A DNA stretch of 64,000 bases from Wuchereria bancrofti (taxonomy: Eukaryota; Nematoda; Chromadorea; Rhabditida; Onchocercidae), in assembly GCA_005281725.1 (NCBI GenBank), contig SSBO01000009.1, positions 859,620 to 923,619 on the forward strand, in the 5' to 3' direction. A program made the position numbers and the translations under genes. The notes beneath the pieces are model-generated. The model was not told where the DNA came from, ran no database searches, and saw only the letters and a program-made list of their open reading frames with translations. Positions within the stretch are counted from its first letter, which is position 1; each line of letters opens with the position of its first letter. Positions 1-14,800 of this stretch are shown here, piece after piece.

Positions 1-990
1 TATTGGTGACAGAAAAATAAATTCGCCATCATTTAGCTAATGTATTTTAGCAGAAAAAAAAAGCAAAAAATAAAAAGGACAAATTTGAATTTTCATTTTT
101 CATTCCTTTCTTTCTTTCTTTTTCTCTTTCTCTCTCTCTCTCTCTTTTTTTAGTTTTATTTCTACGTAAACTAAATGATTTTGTTTTCAATGCTAATATC
201 ATCATATGCATTCAACCGTTAAAAAAAAAAAAGAGACAAGGAGAAGACGGATGTTTATGATAATTTTATTTTTATTTTTTTTTTTTTGAAAAAAAAACTT
301 ATTTTTGTTTATAATATTAATTTTATTAAAGTTAATATTAATTTATTATTGATATACTAATTTATTAAAAGATAATACATTTTATTAGAAATAAATGAGA
401 GAAAGGGAGAGAGAGAGAGAGAGGGAAAGAGAAAAAGGAGAAAAAATTTTAGAATTAATATTTACTTTATTTATCAATCAGTAACAGTTTAATTATATAC
501 TTTTTTCTTTTTTATTTACTTGTTAAAAGTTTATTTACTTAATTGATTATTTAAACATGCACCATTTTAAGACATAATTTCGATAAATTTGCTCTAACTT
601 AATTTATTATGCAAAAAAATTTGACATATTATGGATTGACAATTTCCAAATATATTTGTGTATTAATTTAATGAATAATTTAATCCATCAAAATCAAAGT
701 TTTATTTACTTTACTTTTCTTTTTTTTTTTGCTTTTCATACTTTCAAATTTCATTTCGCACACGAAAATTTCATACTGAATGTCAAACGAAAAGAAAGAA
801 CAAAAATGAAATGAATGAAAAATTAAATTAAATTAAAACTATAACATCATTTAAATAAAGATTTGACAAAATTAAATTAATTTTTTAAAAAGAATAAAGT
901 TATTTTTGCATTTTAGTGAAAATGAAAAAGAAAAAGAAATGCAAAGTCATATTGGATAGGTAGAAAAATGTAATTAGGAATTAATGAATT

Positions 991-1530
991 AATGAATGGG
1001 GAACTTACCTAGAAGAATTTATTCATCAGGAAATAATCGTAATTATTCTAACTTTAACTTTGTTAATGCAAATGACATATTACTTTTATTTTACTTATGA
1101 ATAATTATTATAAATAGAATAGGAATGAAATGAAATGGAATGAAATGAAATGAAATGAATGAATTAATGAATGGGGAACTTACCTATAAGAATTTATTCA
1201 TCAGGAAATAATCGTAATTATTCTAACTTTAACTTTGTTAATGCAAATGACATATTACTTTTATTTTACTTATGAATAATTATTATAAATAGAATAGGAA
1301 TGAAATGAAATGGAATGAAATGAAATGAAATGAATGAATTAATGAATGGGGAATTTACCTATAAAAGTTTATTCATCAGGAAATAATCGTAATTATTCTA
1401 ACTTTAACTTTGTTAATGCAAATGCCATATTACTTTTATTTTACTTATGAATAATTATTATAAATAGAACAGGAATGAAATGGAATGAAATGGAATGAAA
1501 CGAAATGAAATGAAATGAAATGAAATGAAA
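991..1530. repeat. Tandem repeat, ~175 bp x 3
   Basis: Three copies begin with AATGAATGGGGAA at about 991, 1167 and 1341. They differ by a few substitutions (for example aacttacctagaag, aacttacctataag, aatttacctataaa). Each ends in a variable run of the pentamer GAAAT/GGAAT, longest in the last copy (about 1470-1530). Confidence 0.85.
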
Positions 1531-2741
1531 ATATATTAAAGTTAGTAAATGCTTCGATCAAATTAACCACTAGTAAGAACATTAGCGCTATGTGTTAAAA
1601 ATGCAAATAAATTTATGCAAATTACTCACTGAGAATCATTCTGCAAAAATTATTGGTTAAATTCAAAAAGTATATCGTTTTAGTATTATTTTAAGCAATT
1701 GATAACAAAAAATAAAACATAAAAAATTAACCAAAACTAATTAAATAATGAAAATAAAGAAAAAAAAAACAAAAAAACAACTTATATATTTAAAAAAAAA
1801 AAATTACATTCAATGAATAATTGAAATATTTTTATAGGACTTATAATTTACGTTGTTTTTTCTTTCATTTTCGAATTTCTCTTCTGGCAAAATTTGGGAA
1901 TTAAAAAAATGTTTTTTTTTTTTCCATGAAATAATTATTTTAATAGGATCCAAACATTGAATTAAATTGAAAACAACAAAATGATAGCTTATTGATTCAT
2001 TGCTCATTTAAAATAATTAAAAGAAAAAAAGAATGAAAAAATTGTACAATTCAATAATTCATATTTATTTGAAATTTTTGGAATCATATATAATTGAATG
2101 ACTTATTTAATCATTTTTTATCATTTAAATATTTAAATAATTGTTGATTGAATTTGGTTTGAAAATTTTATCCATTCTAAAATTAATAAATATATTTTTT
2201 AATCTATCTGTAAATAGTAGTACTTTGAGTATTTGAGTAAGTTTTTTTTTTCTAGCATTTGTAATATTTCTGAAATATTCCGGGGATTTTTTGCAAATGA
2301 TTCTTCAATTATTTTTCACACTTTTTTTTCTTTTTTTGAAGTTTCATTTTCTCTTCTCTTCCTTTTCATTATTTTATTCATTGCTTGATTTGAGAAATAA
2401 CTCTTTTTTTTCATTTTTTCCATTTAAGTCACTTTTTTTTAAAAAATTAAAATAAGATGAAATATTGATTTAAAAGATAAAATTTCAATTAAAATGATGA
2501 AATAACAAAAAAAAAAAGTGAAAAAAAAAAAGCTATGAAAATGTGGAAAAAAAGTTCATTCATTTGTGAATTTAATATTTACTAACTTTAAGAATATTTA
2601 TTGGTTATTGAATTAAAGTAGTGGCTATTCATAGCATAAAACTCATAACTTATTTATAAAATATATGTACACCGACACATACACACACATACACTCACAT
2701 ACACGTAAAACGCGTAAATTTAATTATTTTTGCAAGAGCAG

Positions 2742-3245
2742 TAAATTTATTAATTCAAGAAATAGTAGATTTATTAGTAGTAAATTTATTAACTCGCGAA
2801 AAAACGGGTAAATTTATTAATTCGAGAAAAAATGAGTGAATTTATTAATTTAAGAAAAAATCAGTAAATTTATTAATTTAAGAAATAGTAGATTTATTAG
2901 TAGTAAATTTATTAATTTGAGAAAAAACGAGTAAATTTATTCATTTAGGAAAAAATGAGTAAATTTATTAATTCGAGAAAAAATAAGTAAATTTATTAAT
3001 TCGAGAAAAATGAGTAAATTTATTAATTCGAGAAAAAATGAGTAAATTTATTAATTTAAGAAATAGTAGATTTACTAGTAATAAATTTATTAATTTGAGA
3101 AAAAAATGAGTAAATTTATTAATTCAAGAAAAAATGAGTAAAATTATTCATTTAGGAAAAGATGAGTAAATTTATTAATTCGAGAAAAAAATGAGTAAGT
3201 TTATTAATTCAGAAAAAAATCCGTAAATTTATTAATTCAAGAACA
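2742..3245. repeat. Minisatellite, ~28 bp unit
   Basis: About 17 degenerate copies of a unit of the form gtaaatttattaattcgagaaaaaatga, some shortened to a 'agaaatagtagatttattagta' variant. It lies in non-coding spacer. Confidence 0.85.
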
Positions 3246-4189
3246 AAAAAAAAAAATTGTTCAAAAATTGATTGAAAAATTTCTTCCCTTAACACTCTAA
3301 TATTAACCACAAATTTGAGCATTCAATTCTTATCTTTGTTTATTGCAAAGCTTTTGATTTCATTTTTCATTTCCGATTTAATTAATGAATGACGTAATGG
3401 ACGTACAAATGCTAAATATGCTATCAGCTGCAAAATTAATTATTTAGAATGACAATATGACGCATTTGTTATTTACTAATATATTAACGATACTTTATGC
3501 TTTATTTTATAATTGTATTTTAAAGTAATACTTTTAAGATTATAATTGTTATAATATTACGATAGCACTAACTTAATTAGCTAATCTTAATTATTTAATC
3601 ATTAAACATTACTAATTTTAATTAAGCTCTTTCTTTTACAAAAAATATTGATGATAAATTCATTTAAAATATGTTAATTTTGCAATTTCATTTGATCTAA
3701 ATGTTTGTTGAACTTTTTCTTTTCTTTTTTTTCCTGCTTAAATAAATGAATGATTAGAATATTTCTCATTCAACAACATAAATCTTATTTACCAAGCAAA
3801 AATACAACATACAATAAGGAAAAAACGAATAACATTTCGCAAGAAATACTTTCTATAAGCAAGAATATAGGAAGGTAAATGCTATATTAACTAAAAAGGT
3901 AGATAAAGGTAATTTTTAAAGGTAGATGAGTTGATAACTATTCCATTTCAATAAGCAATTTTCAATCCTTTTCTTCATTTATGAGATTACCATTTGATCA
4001 TTTAATTAACAACCAGTCATTTCATTTCAATAATAATTTAACTCTCGATGAAATCACATAAATGACTACAACAATTTCATTAAATGAGTTATAGCATTTT
4101 ATCAAGCGCACAATATCATTTTGGTACCTATGGCAACACCGCCATCATTAATTATTATTACCGCCATTATATTATAACTAGCATTACTA

Positions 4190-4830
4190 TTTTTTATTTA
4201 TCATGATTAACTCAATTTGATATGATCAATTTTATCATCTGTTATCACTAATTTAATTATTATTATCATTAGTTGATCTTCATTCAACATTTTAAGTATA
4301 TCAACAAAAAAACAAGAAGTTCATTTATCATGATTAAATCAATTTGATATGATCAATTTTATCATCTGTTATCACTAATTTAATTACTATTCTCATTAGT
4401 TAATTTTCATTCAACATTTTAAGTTAAGTATGTCAACAAAAAAACAAGAAGTTTATTTATTATGATTAACTCAATTTGGTATGATCAATTTTATCATCTG
4501 TTATCACTAATTTAATTACTATTCTCATTAGTTAATTTTCATTCAACATTTTAAGTTAAGTATGTCAACAAAAAAACAAGTAGTTTATTTATCATGGTTA
4601 ACTCAATTTGGTATGATCAATTTTATCATCTGTTATCACTAATTTAATTACTATTATCATTAGTTAATTTTCATTCAACATTTTAAGTTAAGTATGTCAA
4701 CAAAAAAATAGTTTATTTATCATGGTTAAATCAATTTGATATGATCAATTTTATCATCTGCTATCACTAATTTAATTACTATTATCATTAGTTAATTTTC
4801 ATACAACATTTTAAGCATATCAGCGAAAAA
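4190..4830. repeat. Tandem repeat, ~130 bp x 5
   Basis: Five copies starting at about 4201, 4327, 4460, 4592 and 4720, recognised by tcatgattaactcaatttg followed by gatcaattttatcatctg and cattcaacattttaag. Copies 3-5 share changes (tatgtcaac, ctattctcat), which suggests stepwise amplification. Confidence 0.85.
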
Positions 4831-5756
4831 AAAAGAAAAAAGGAAAGAAAGAAATAACTCAAAAAAAAATGAAAGACTTAAATATAATATTTGATAAGAT
4901 AGAAATGTTTGTTTTTTTTTTCCTACTAATTGTTTAATTATTTTATAATATTTGATAGTATTCCATATCACACACAGCGAGAAAAAAAAACAAAGTAACT
5001 CAATAAAGAATTTAAATTTTTCCAAGAAAAAAAAGAAAGAATAATAAAATAATAAAATTGTGAAATTTGAAATTTTTTTCACGCTATATTTTAAAAACAA
5101 AGTACAAAAAAAATCACAAATAATTGATTGCTTTGATATGATTTCTCTCGAATAGTTGTCATCTGTCACTTTGTCACCAATTTTTTTTTTTTATAACCTA
5201 GAACAAAACGAAATTTAAGTTTTTTTTTTCTTTCTTTCTTGGTGAAGTCAAATGCATCATTGCTTGATGATTACCGCGACTAAAACGCTGTGTAATCCTA
5301 TTTAAGCACTTCAAATATTTCAACTATATCTTCTGCTCATTTCATTTCATTCCATTTCATTTCATTTCAATTCATTTCATTTCAATTCATTTCAATTCAT
5401 TTCATTTCAATTCATTTCAATACCACTTACCACTCATTATCCAACCAGAAAGAATAACAAAAAAGAAGAAAACGAAAAATTCATTTCAATTTTTTCATCT
5501 TTTCCTATTCGTTACAATTTCTAACAATTTGCAATTTTAAACTTTGTTGTGTTTATACTTCTTCTAGTCATTTACAAACTTTTCGTCATTGAATCAACGA
5601 TACAAATGCAAATGCTCTCAATTCAGTTTTTCAGTTTTAATTTACTTTTTTTTTTTTTAAAAAAAAAACATCGCGAAGTTTTTACAAAATTCACCTGCAA
5701 ATATTATTTGATTGAAATTTGTTTCAGAAAGTAAAATTTCCGCTTTTTTTTTTCTT

Positions 5757-5788
<32 letters not shown>

Positions 5789-8777
5789 ATTCCCTCTTTC
5801 AAAATGTTTATAATATTCATTTGGTAGGAAGAAATGATCAATTTTGAATTTATTTTATTGATTTCTTTCGAAATTTTCATTAACATTTTATCATAGCAAA
5901 AGTAACATTATTCCGTTCAACAATTTGTATGAAAAAAACAATTTTTTTTTTTTTAAATTCTCATTTCTGCTCAGTTTTTTTTTCTTTTTTTGATAATTTT
6001 ACGGAAAAATTCTTTTTCACACAATAAAATCAATATTGGAAATTGCATTTTATATTTTAAAATTCCGGAAAATGCTAATATGATCAGGCAAACTTTTTCG
6101 TAAATTTCAAGCCTTTTCTTCATTTCCGTATTTTTTCTTCCACTTTGCTTTCAATTTCATTTTTCTTAGTATAATTTTCTTCTATATGAAATTGTGATAA
6201 TAAGACAGTGAGAATATTTTTTATCAATCAGACTACTGATTGGTCAAAAATTAATTCGATCAAATCGATGATCAGATGAGAATGATATCAACTTAAGCTA
6301 ATCAGATAAAAATTATATCGATCTGGTTGCTAATCAGACAGAAAAATTTGCATTGATCAAATTAATTCGAAAAAGATGAGAAATTTTTGAAATGAAAATG
6401 AATCATTTATTTTTGTTTAAAAAATTTCATCCAATATTCACTTATTAAAATGATAACATATCATTTTTTTTTAGAAGAAAAAAAAACAAATTATTCAAAT
6501 AAAACTTAATGAAATTTCAAAAACAAAAAAAAAAAGTGAACAAAAATGGAGCAATGAAAATTGTTTAAAAAATGTTGAAAAAGAATCAAAAATTATTTAT
6601 CAATTTAATGAGAATAACAATAAAACAATAAACAATAAATTTTTCATCCAATATAATGTTAATGATTTAAAGAGTGAATGAAGTTAGGTTTTCCGGACGG
6701 ATGGACGGAGGGACGGACGGACGGAAGGAAATATATCAAAGGAAGCGTTAAAGGATGTGCGGGATTTAATGATGGAAAAATTAATGAAATGTACGGAAGG
6801 AAAATGGATAGGAGTTGCATGAGTAGATTTTGATGATAAAAATGATTCAAAAAGAAGAAAGAGAGAGAGAGAGAGAGAGGGAGAGGGAGAGGGAGAGAGA
6901 GAAGAAATAGATAGATTGGTTGGTTGGTTGGTTGAGAAATGATGAATTCCTCCTCCTTCTCCTCTTTCATTTCACCATCTATTAGATAGATGAAATCAAA
7001 TTTAATTTAGTTTTAGATTTAAAGCTGCTACTTTCTATGTTTTACTTTTACTTTGCTTCAAAACGGAATAGCTTAAATGAGCGAAAACAAGAGTAAAGTT
7101 AATCGGACAGAAAAATTGCTGCAGGCAATGTTTGCTTTTATTTCTATCAGTAAAAGTGAAATAATTTTAAAGTGAAAAGTAAAAGAAAAAAAAAATTTTT
7201 TTTTTCTTTCTTGTTAAAGGTAATAAGAAATACAAATGTATATGTATATTAGTTTACTATTTTAATATACTATTTGATAAATGTTTATTATATACTCTAA
7301 CTTTAATTAAATTCACTCATGTATTAAGGTCATATATATATATATCAGTTTGCTATCAAATATAATTATAAATAGTATTGAAATCTAAAGCTTGCATACT
7401 TATCAAAGTTCTTCCTTGCTAATTTAATTAATCGGTGCAAAGTGTTTCATTTGATTACTATCATAGAATAGCTATTGCATCAAACTTAAATTTAATTTAA
7501 TGAAACTTCCAGAATACTAAAATTGTTTGAAGCATTTCTTGCCATATATAAATTTCACGATAAATCAATCATTATCATCAATTATCTAGAAATTACTGAA
7601 AATACCTTGAGTAATTAATTAATTAACTAATTAACAGCATGATTTCTCTTCTTTTTTGCAAATTATTCAAATTTTTATATTACTGAAAATTTTTATTGTA
7701 AAGAAAGATAAATGAAACAAAAATTAAAAGAGTACATTCGTATATACAAACAATGAGAATAATTTGTTTTTTTCTCTTAAAATTTTCGAAATTTATTTTT
7801 CACTTTTTTTTAAGCATTTAGAAGATGAAATAAATAAAAATGGATAAAAAAATTTTCACATCACTCAACTGTATTAGAATTTAAAATGAGCAAAATTTTC
7901 AAACAATCTAACTAATAGTTTAAAAATGCACAAATCATTGAAAAGTGTAGAAAGAAATAACTGAAATTTAAATAAGCAAAAAAATAAATAAATAAATACA
8001 TATACAACGTTTAAGAAGTATATTTATTAAGGACAAGGAATAGTTATCATGTAACTAAAGAATATATGAAATGATAAAATGATAAGAAATGTAAAACAGC
8101 ATACAAAGAATGGAATAAAACTGATAATCACCGAGACAAATAGGAATTAAAAACAAAAAAGAGGAAAAGAAAAACTTAAAAAACTTCCACAATACAATAA
8201 TTTTTGATTCAATAAAATCGGAATTTAAACACTTCAAAGTATATTAATGATATCATGGCAAATGATAAGTTTAAAATTATGAATTTAATCAAAATTTTAA
8301 CTTTAATTCTATTATTTAAGAAAAATTCTAAATGAATCGGTCAACAAATGTTAACTTTATGAATACTAAAACAATATGAAAAGTGTAGAATTAAATACAA
8401 AATGTTTTGAAAGAGATGGAAAAAAAAGACTTTTCTATGAAAGTATATGTCAGATTTATTGAATATTTGCAAAAAAAAAAAAAAAAAAATCAAAATTGCT
8501 AATTTGCATTTAAAATTAGCCAAAAGAAAAAAAGACAGTTATTAGCATAGAGGCAAAAAAATATATAAAACTTAAATACTAACCAAATATACTAAGTACA
8601 AAATTTAGATTTAGATAACTAACCTTATAAAATTCGTTTTTAATTGATAAATTTGCTAGAATTTCATTATTATTTCAACAATTTTAGTACTTTCAATAAA
8701 TTTTTCTTTCACTAAAAAACAAACAAAAAAAAAAACTTCAAATTAAATTTCTAATTTAATACAATGTAAATTATAAA

Positions 8778-8783
8778 TTTATT
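8778..8783 (-). promoter_or_regulatory. Candidate poly(A) signal of the ASPP gene
   Basis: AATAAA on the minus strand about 75 bases after the stop codon at 8858. In such an AT-rich region the hexamer occurs often by chance, so this is only a positional candidate. Confidence 0.35.
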
Positions 8784-8857
8784 ATAATATATCCTTAGAC
8801 AAAAGCAATCTTTTCAGATGTGACAATAGCGCATAGAAAATTTACACAAAAATTAAT

Positions 8858-11800
8858 TTATGAAACAGTAATTGGTAATGTTTGCTCAACAATTGTTTCG
8901 TCATCATTTTTTTCAGTAATTTTTTCAATCATTGAATTACTCTTTTGCCATTCTTTAACATTCATATTATCCTTTTTTGAATCATGAATTTTTGGTAATT
9001 GTGATAAATCAAACATTTTAAAATTAGCATTTCGTTTTGATAAACTTGGATAAAGTGATAAATAATTTCGTGGTACCAAACCACGTTCTAATATTTCATT
9101 TCCACCATTACAATTTTCTGTTGTTGTTGTAATTTCACAAAGCCACCATGCCTGTTCATTGGTACCTTTTTCAAGTACACGTAAACATGTACCAATTGAA
9201 AAAGTTAATTCATCTTCTTGCATTTTATCATAATCATATGCTGCATACATCTGAAAAAAAAAAAAATTTATTTTGTTAATTAGCTAATCAAATTTTAACA
9301 AAATTAAAATTTAAATATTTGAAAATTATTAAAAAACAAACAAACAAACAAACAAAAAAATCAATAATTGATTGAAGAAAAAAGAAAAGAAGTAAAAAAT
9401 AAAATAATTAAAATTTTTTTTCCAACAAAAATGATGATGAAAATTTCATTGAAAAGTGTAGTAGATATATTACAGTAAAATAATAAATTTTAAAAAAAAA
9501 AAAATGAAATTTTTTTTTCTCAAAAAAAAAAAAAAAGAAAAAATGAAAAATTACAAATCCATTATTGATAATTCCAGCTTCTTGATGAGCAGCTTTGAGA
9601 TAGAGTTGACAACCTTCATAGCCATCTTCATCCTCTTCACATTTTTCAGCTGGTGTTTCTAAATCTGATAATGTTTGCGCAAAAATACAAGCGCCATTTT
9701 CAACTAATAATTTTACCATTGGTAAATTATTGCATGATGCAGCACAATGTAGCGGTGTCCAACCATCTGAATCCTAAATATATAATGTAAACATTTTTTA
9801 ATTTTATAATGCAACAAGTAGAAAATAACATTTTTTAATTTTATAATGTAACAAATAGAAAATAAAATTTTTAATTTTATAATGCAACAAGTAGAAAATA
9901 ACATTTTTTAATTTTATAATGTAATAAGTAGAAAATGACATTTTTTAATTTTATAATGTAATAAGTAGAAAAATAATGTAAATGTAAGAATAATAAAAAT
10001 GTAAAAAAAAAAAAAATCCTCAATAAGAATTTTGAAATTAATCTATAATGTAAAAAGTTTAAATTCTAATAATTAACAGTTAGAAGAAAAAAAAAAGTAC
10101 AAAGAGAAAAAATCAAAAAATTAAAAATTAAGGTAAAATTATGATAATATTTTAATATTTTATATATTTTATAATATTTTATTGTAAATTTAAAAAATTT
10201 TTTAATTGATATTAATTTCTGTAGAAAATTGTAACATTTTACTAAATTATAAATTCAATTAAAATATTAATTAACATACTTGCGCATTTACATCAGCAAA
10301 TGAATCCACCAAATAGCGCACAATTTCATAATGACCAGCGCAAATTGCATTATGAAGCGCAGTGATACCTTCATCATTACACGCTGATATATTTGGCAAC
10401 TAAAGGAAAAAAACATGTAATTGTATATAAGTATCACAAATAAATATTTAATTCAAATAAACTAATCGATAATTCTATCTATAATTACTATATAATTTTG
10501 TAAACAAAAAAAGAACCACAAAAATTATGATATATATATATATCGAAATTATTATGATTATTTTTACAAAAGATGAAATCTATTAGAATATAACAAATTA
10601 ATATTTCGCAAATTTCTCATTTTATACTAAAATAAAAAATTTCTTTTTTAATTTAAAATTATGATTTGAAAATTAAAAAAAAAAAAAAAACAACCTTAGT
10701 AGCACTTGATTTTACCAAATCCATTTCACCTTCCAGTGCTGCATCTAATAATAATGCTAACGGATCAAAAACTACTTTTCTTGCAATTTTTTTCACTTTA
10801 TTAAGACGTAGAATACCCTAAAAGAAGTATTTGTGCTATTGAATTTCATCTTTTTTTTAAAATTTAATTTAACAATTTTAAATTCAAATATAGAAAGGAA
10901 GAAAAAAAATCTACTAGGAAGATAAATAATTGGTATGTATAACATATATAAACTATTTGAATTAATCTAATGATACAACCATTCCAATTACCTAATCTAA
11001 AGTTAATTAATTAATTTCAAATATTTGTGAAATTATTACATCAATCTTATGATCATATATATATGTGTATATGAGAGAGAGAGAGGGAGAGAGGGAGGGA
11101 GAGAGAGATGGAAAATGAATAAAATATGATGCAAAATGCTGAGAAATGAAAGATAATTAAAATACCTTTTCAGGTGATGTCTTAGTAAGATTCGTAATAT
11201 TTGATGTTTCTTTTTGCATTTCCATTTCATCCGTTATTTCATCCGTAAATTCCTTTTCAGTTAATACTTTCATCTGTTTACATTCTTCCATTTGCTCAAC
11301 TTCAACCGGTAATTCGTCAAGTTGAATATCCTTCATAAGAAGTTCACATACATATTCCGGAGCTGTTGTCGTAGTATCATCTGTTGCTTCCTTTTCTTCT
11401 TCATGAATTATTTCCGGTTTGCATATTGTAGTAGCATTCTCAAATATGGAAATGATTGAATTTATTTATCAAAAAAATTTTCTCATTCACAAATTTTGAA
11501 TGTAAATTTTAAATAATATATATATTTATTTCATAATATCTCGTAATGTGTATGTTAAATTAATGAGTAATTAAATTGGTCAATAATTAGTAATAATACA
11601 TTTGACTAATCTAATTAATTTATTTCATAAATATTTTAGAATGTATCGGTTTAAGTTAAGCAGATCGATATGATTTGCTTATTTTAATAGCCTAAAGAAA
11701 ATAATAATAATTTAGTAATATTTAAGATTGAATTAAAAATAATAAATATTTACTTAAAATTTTATTCAAAAAAACGAAAAAATTTCCTATTTAATTTAAT

Positions 11801-14800
11801 TAAATTTAATATCAAATTTATAAAATGATAATTATAATATATACCTTATTTATAACAGTAAAAAGATTGCCAATATTACATCCAACTAATAAATGAGTAC
11901 GACCTTTTTTCTGCTCATCAAGTAAAATTTTTCGAATATATTCAGTTTCATTACATGATGTATTCTCTTGAATAGCCCACGATCTTAAAAAAAAATTGAA
12001 ATGTTTAAATAATTTTCAAATGAATTTATTAGATTCGCCATTGTGCTAAAGAAAAGAGATTGTTTCTTTAAATGATAATGCTAAAGTATATATGCGAGGA
12101 AAATAATTAAATAGTAACATAATTCAAAAAAAGTAAGATGAAGTAAGAGTAAAAAAAAATTTGAAATGTTTAAATAATTTTCAAATGAATTTATTAGATT
12201 CGTCATTGTGTTAAAGAAAAAAGATTGTTTCTTTAAATGATAATGCTAAAGTATATATTCGAAAAAAATAATTAAATAGTAACATAATTAAAAAAAAGTA
12301 AGATGAAGTAAGAGTAAAAAAAAATTGAAATGTTTAAATAATTTTCAAATGAATTTATTAGATTCGTCATTGTGTTAAAGGAAAAAAAAAGTTTATTTAA
12401 AAGTAAATATTTGAAAACTAAAGTAAATATTATAAATTCAGGAAAAAAAAAGAAATTTCTCTAAAAATTAAATAAATCACTAACCTTCTTTTTGCAGCTC
12501 GTAATGTATCAGGTCGTATAGAAATTTGATCAGCTCTTGTTAGCTTTGTATTATCAACCAAATTTAATGCTAATCGTTCATTTTGCACTATCGTAGTACT
12601 ATTACTACCACTACTATTAGTTGTTTTCGTCATTGTTGTATTATTATTATTATTCTTTTGTTGTTGTTTTTCCATTATTTCAATTGTTGACGATGATAAT
12701 TTTTTATTTAAGCAATGATCCGATGTTCTTCTCTCGTCCAATTTTGCTATTTTATTATCAAATGTATTTTCAACTGTTGGATATGGATCTTTCGGTGGTG
12801 ACGGTGAACTATTACGATCGATGAATGTAAAATTTGCTCTAAATAATTTTCAATTTATAAGCTATAATTTAAAAATTAATCTAAATTTTTGAAAATTTTA
12901 ACTTTAAAAATTGTCTCAATAAAAAAAAAAACGATTTGAAGGATATAAAATAAACTAAAATGGAGGAATATTTATTGTTTCAAAAATGATTTTATAAAGT
13001 AAAATATATATAAACAAATTAAAAAATTTTATTAAAAATTTTAAATCTTTTCCAATTGAACTATAAATCAATTTAGTAATTTCAATGAGCCAAAAAATTG
13101 GTCACAATCGAAAAATTATTATCATAATTTTATACAGTAAGTAAAATACAGTAAAACACTCAAATATACTGTAAATTAAATAATATACGGTAAAGTACCG
13201 TACCCATCTTTTCCAAATGTAGAAACGTTAAATGGCTTATTTAGCAGCTGAGGAGGACAGCTTGAAGATGACCCACTTCTAGCATCTATGAAAGGCTTTG
13301 ACTGATTAACCTGAAAATAACTACTAATTTTTTTATCTTGAATTAATTATTAAATTATTAATTTTTTATCTTGAATTATCATTAATACCTTGAATTATTA
13401 TTAATTTATCTTAAATTACAGGAATATTTAGATAATTCATTATCCAAACATAAATTGTTAATTAATAAGAAGATTAGAAATTAACATCAATTAATAAATT
13501 GAACTTAGTTAAAGTCATTATTTAAGAATTTAAAATTCCATATTAAACTGTAAATTATTTCAATCAAATATCATAAATAGGAACATGCAAAAGCAAAATA
13601 ATGTTGACAAAGAATTTTTAAATAAACGGATAATACAGAAAACTTAATAATTTAATTTAATGATTAATAGATGACATAAAAGAAAAAAAAAAAAACCTTG
13701 AAATTACCTGAAATGGTTCAACGGATGCTCGTGGACGATAAGGTAAATCAAAAGACGAATTTCTTGATTTTCCGGAATCTGATATTAATGGTATCTGTCG
13801 TAACATTTCATTATCACTATCATGATTACTATGTGATACTGAATGTTCGGTAGCAATCAGTGTTGATGATTTTGATCCATCGATATCATTTTGTGAAATG
13901 ATATTATCAGTTGATGTTGTAGCTAATGTTGGCATTACGGATAATGTTTGCATAGAATCACTCTGAAAATAAAAAAAAAAGAAAAACTGATTTTGAAGCA
14001 AATAATATAGTATAAAATAGCAAATTAAATGAAAATTAGTTGTAAAAATTAAAAATTAAAATTTGTAATTTAAGATTTGAAGAAAAAAATTTAATTATTT
14101 TTGTTTTGTTATAATATAAATTGAAATATACATACTAACTTTTATTCATTTAATATTGCTATCATTAATTTAACAAGTAAATATAATAAAGAGAGAAAGA
14201 GAAGAAAATTTTTATGAAATTTAATGAATGGATAAATTGATCCAAGAATAATTCTAACTCTTTTTGTATTATTATATTATAAAATTAATTTTTTATAAGG
14301 TCCAAAATATTTGATAAAAAAAAATTGGAAAAATTAAATTAAACTAACACATTTAGGCCTTATGGGTGAATTCATTAATTTTTGTTGCTGTTCTCGGGCG
14401 GCATTTAATGCTATTAATCGACGACGACGTAATATATGTAACTTAAATTAAAAAAAAAAAAGTTTTCATTTTAAATAAGCTATCAGTGATTATGAATAAA
14501 CATAACTTAATTCAATTCAATTTGATTATAATCTTTTTTTTCTTCACTTCATTACTTTATTTATATTTTAAATCTAATTTAATTTTTTCATGTTATTTAA
14601 ACTTAAGAAAAAGTTGTATTTATTTTTATAATTAAAAAATGATTTCACATTTTGAGGAAAATGATGAAAAGATAATTTTGAGAAAAATTAATCTGTAAAC
14701 AAAAATTTTAAAACAATTAGAATTAATTTACAACTAAAATATACAATTAATTTTTAATTAAAAAATAATAAGATATTCATACTTGTGTCTGTAAGGATGT

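Larger units (their letters stand above)
1..8777. other. Gene-poor, repeat-rich spacer
   Basis: No exon with convincing codon use, splice sites or homology was seen on either strand. The stretch is A/T homopolymer, GA/CT microsatellites (about 400-425, 5760-5790, 6855-6902), an ATTTC pentamer run near 5340-5425, a GGAC/GACG tetramer run near 6695-6730, and the three tandem repeats listed separately. Short open frames here are rich in F, K, I, S and L and follow the microsatellites. It is the downstream flank of the ASPP gene. Confidence 0.6.

Noticed and set aside
4792..5169. 125-codon minus-strand frame, very rich in F, S and L
   Set aside because: Follows AAAG/AAAAG runs at the edge of a tandem repeat; no recognisable protein.
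980..5420. Tandem A/T repeats as a CRISPR array
   Set aside because: Units are contiguous with no unique spacers, in a eukaryotic genome with no cas genes.
6659..6970. 103-codon minus-strand frame with SVRPSVHPSGKPN and L/S/P-rich parts
   Set aside because: It reads through GGAC and GA microsatellites; no splice context, no homology, composition explained by the repeats.
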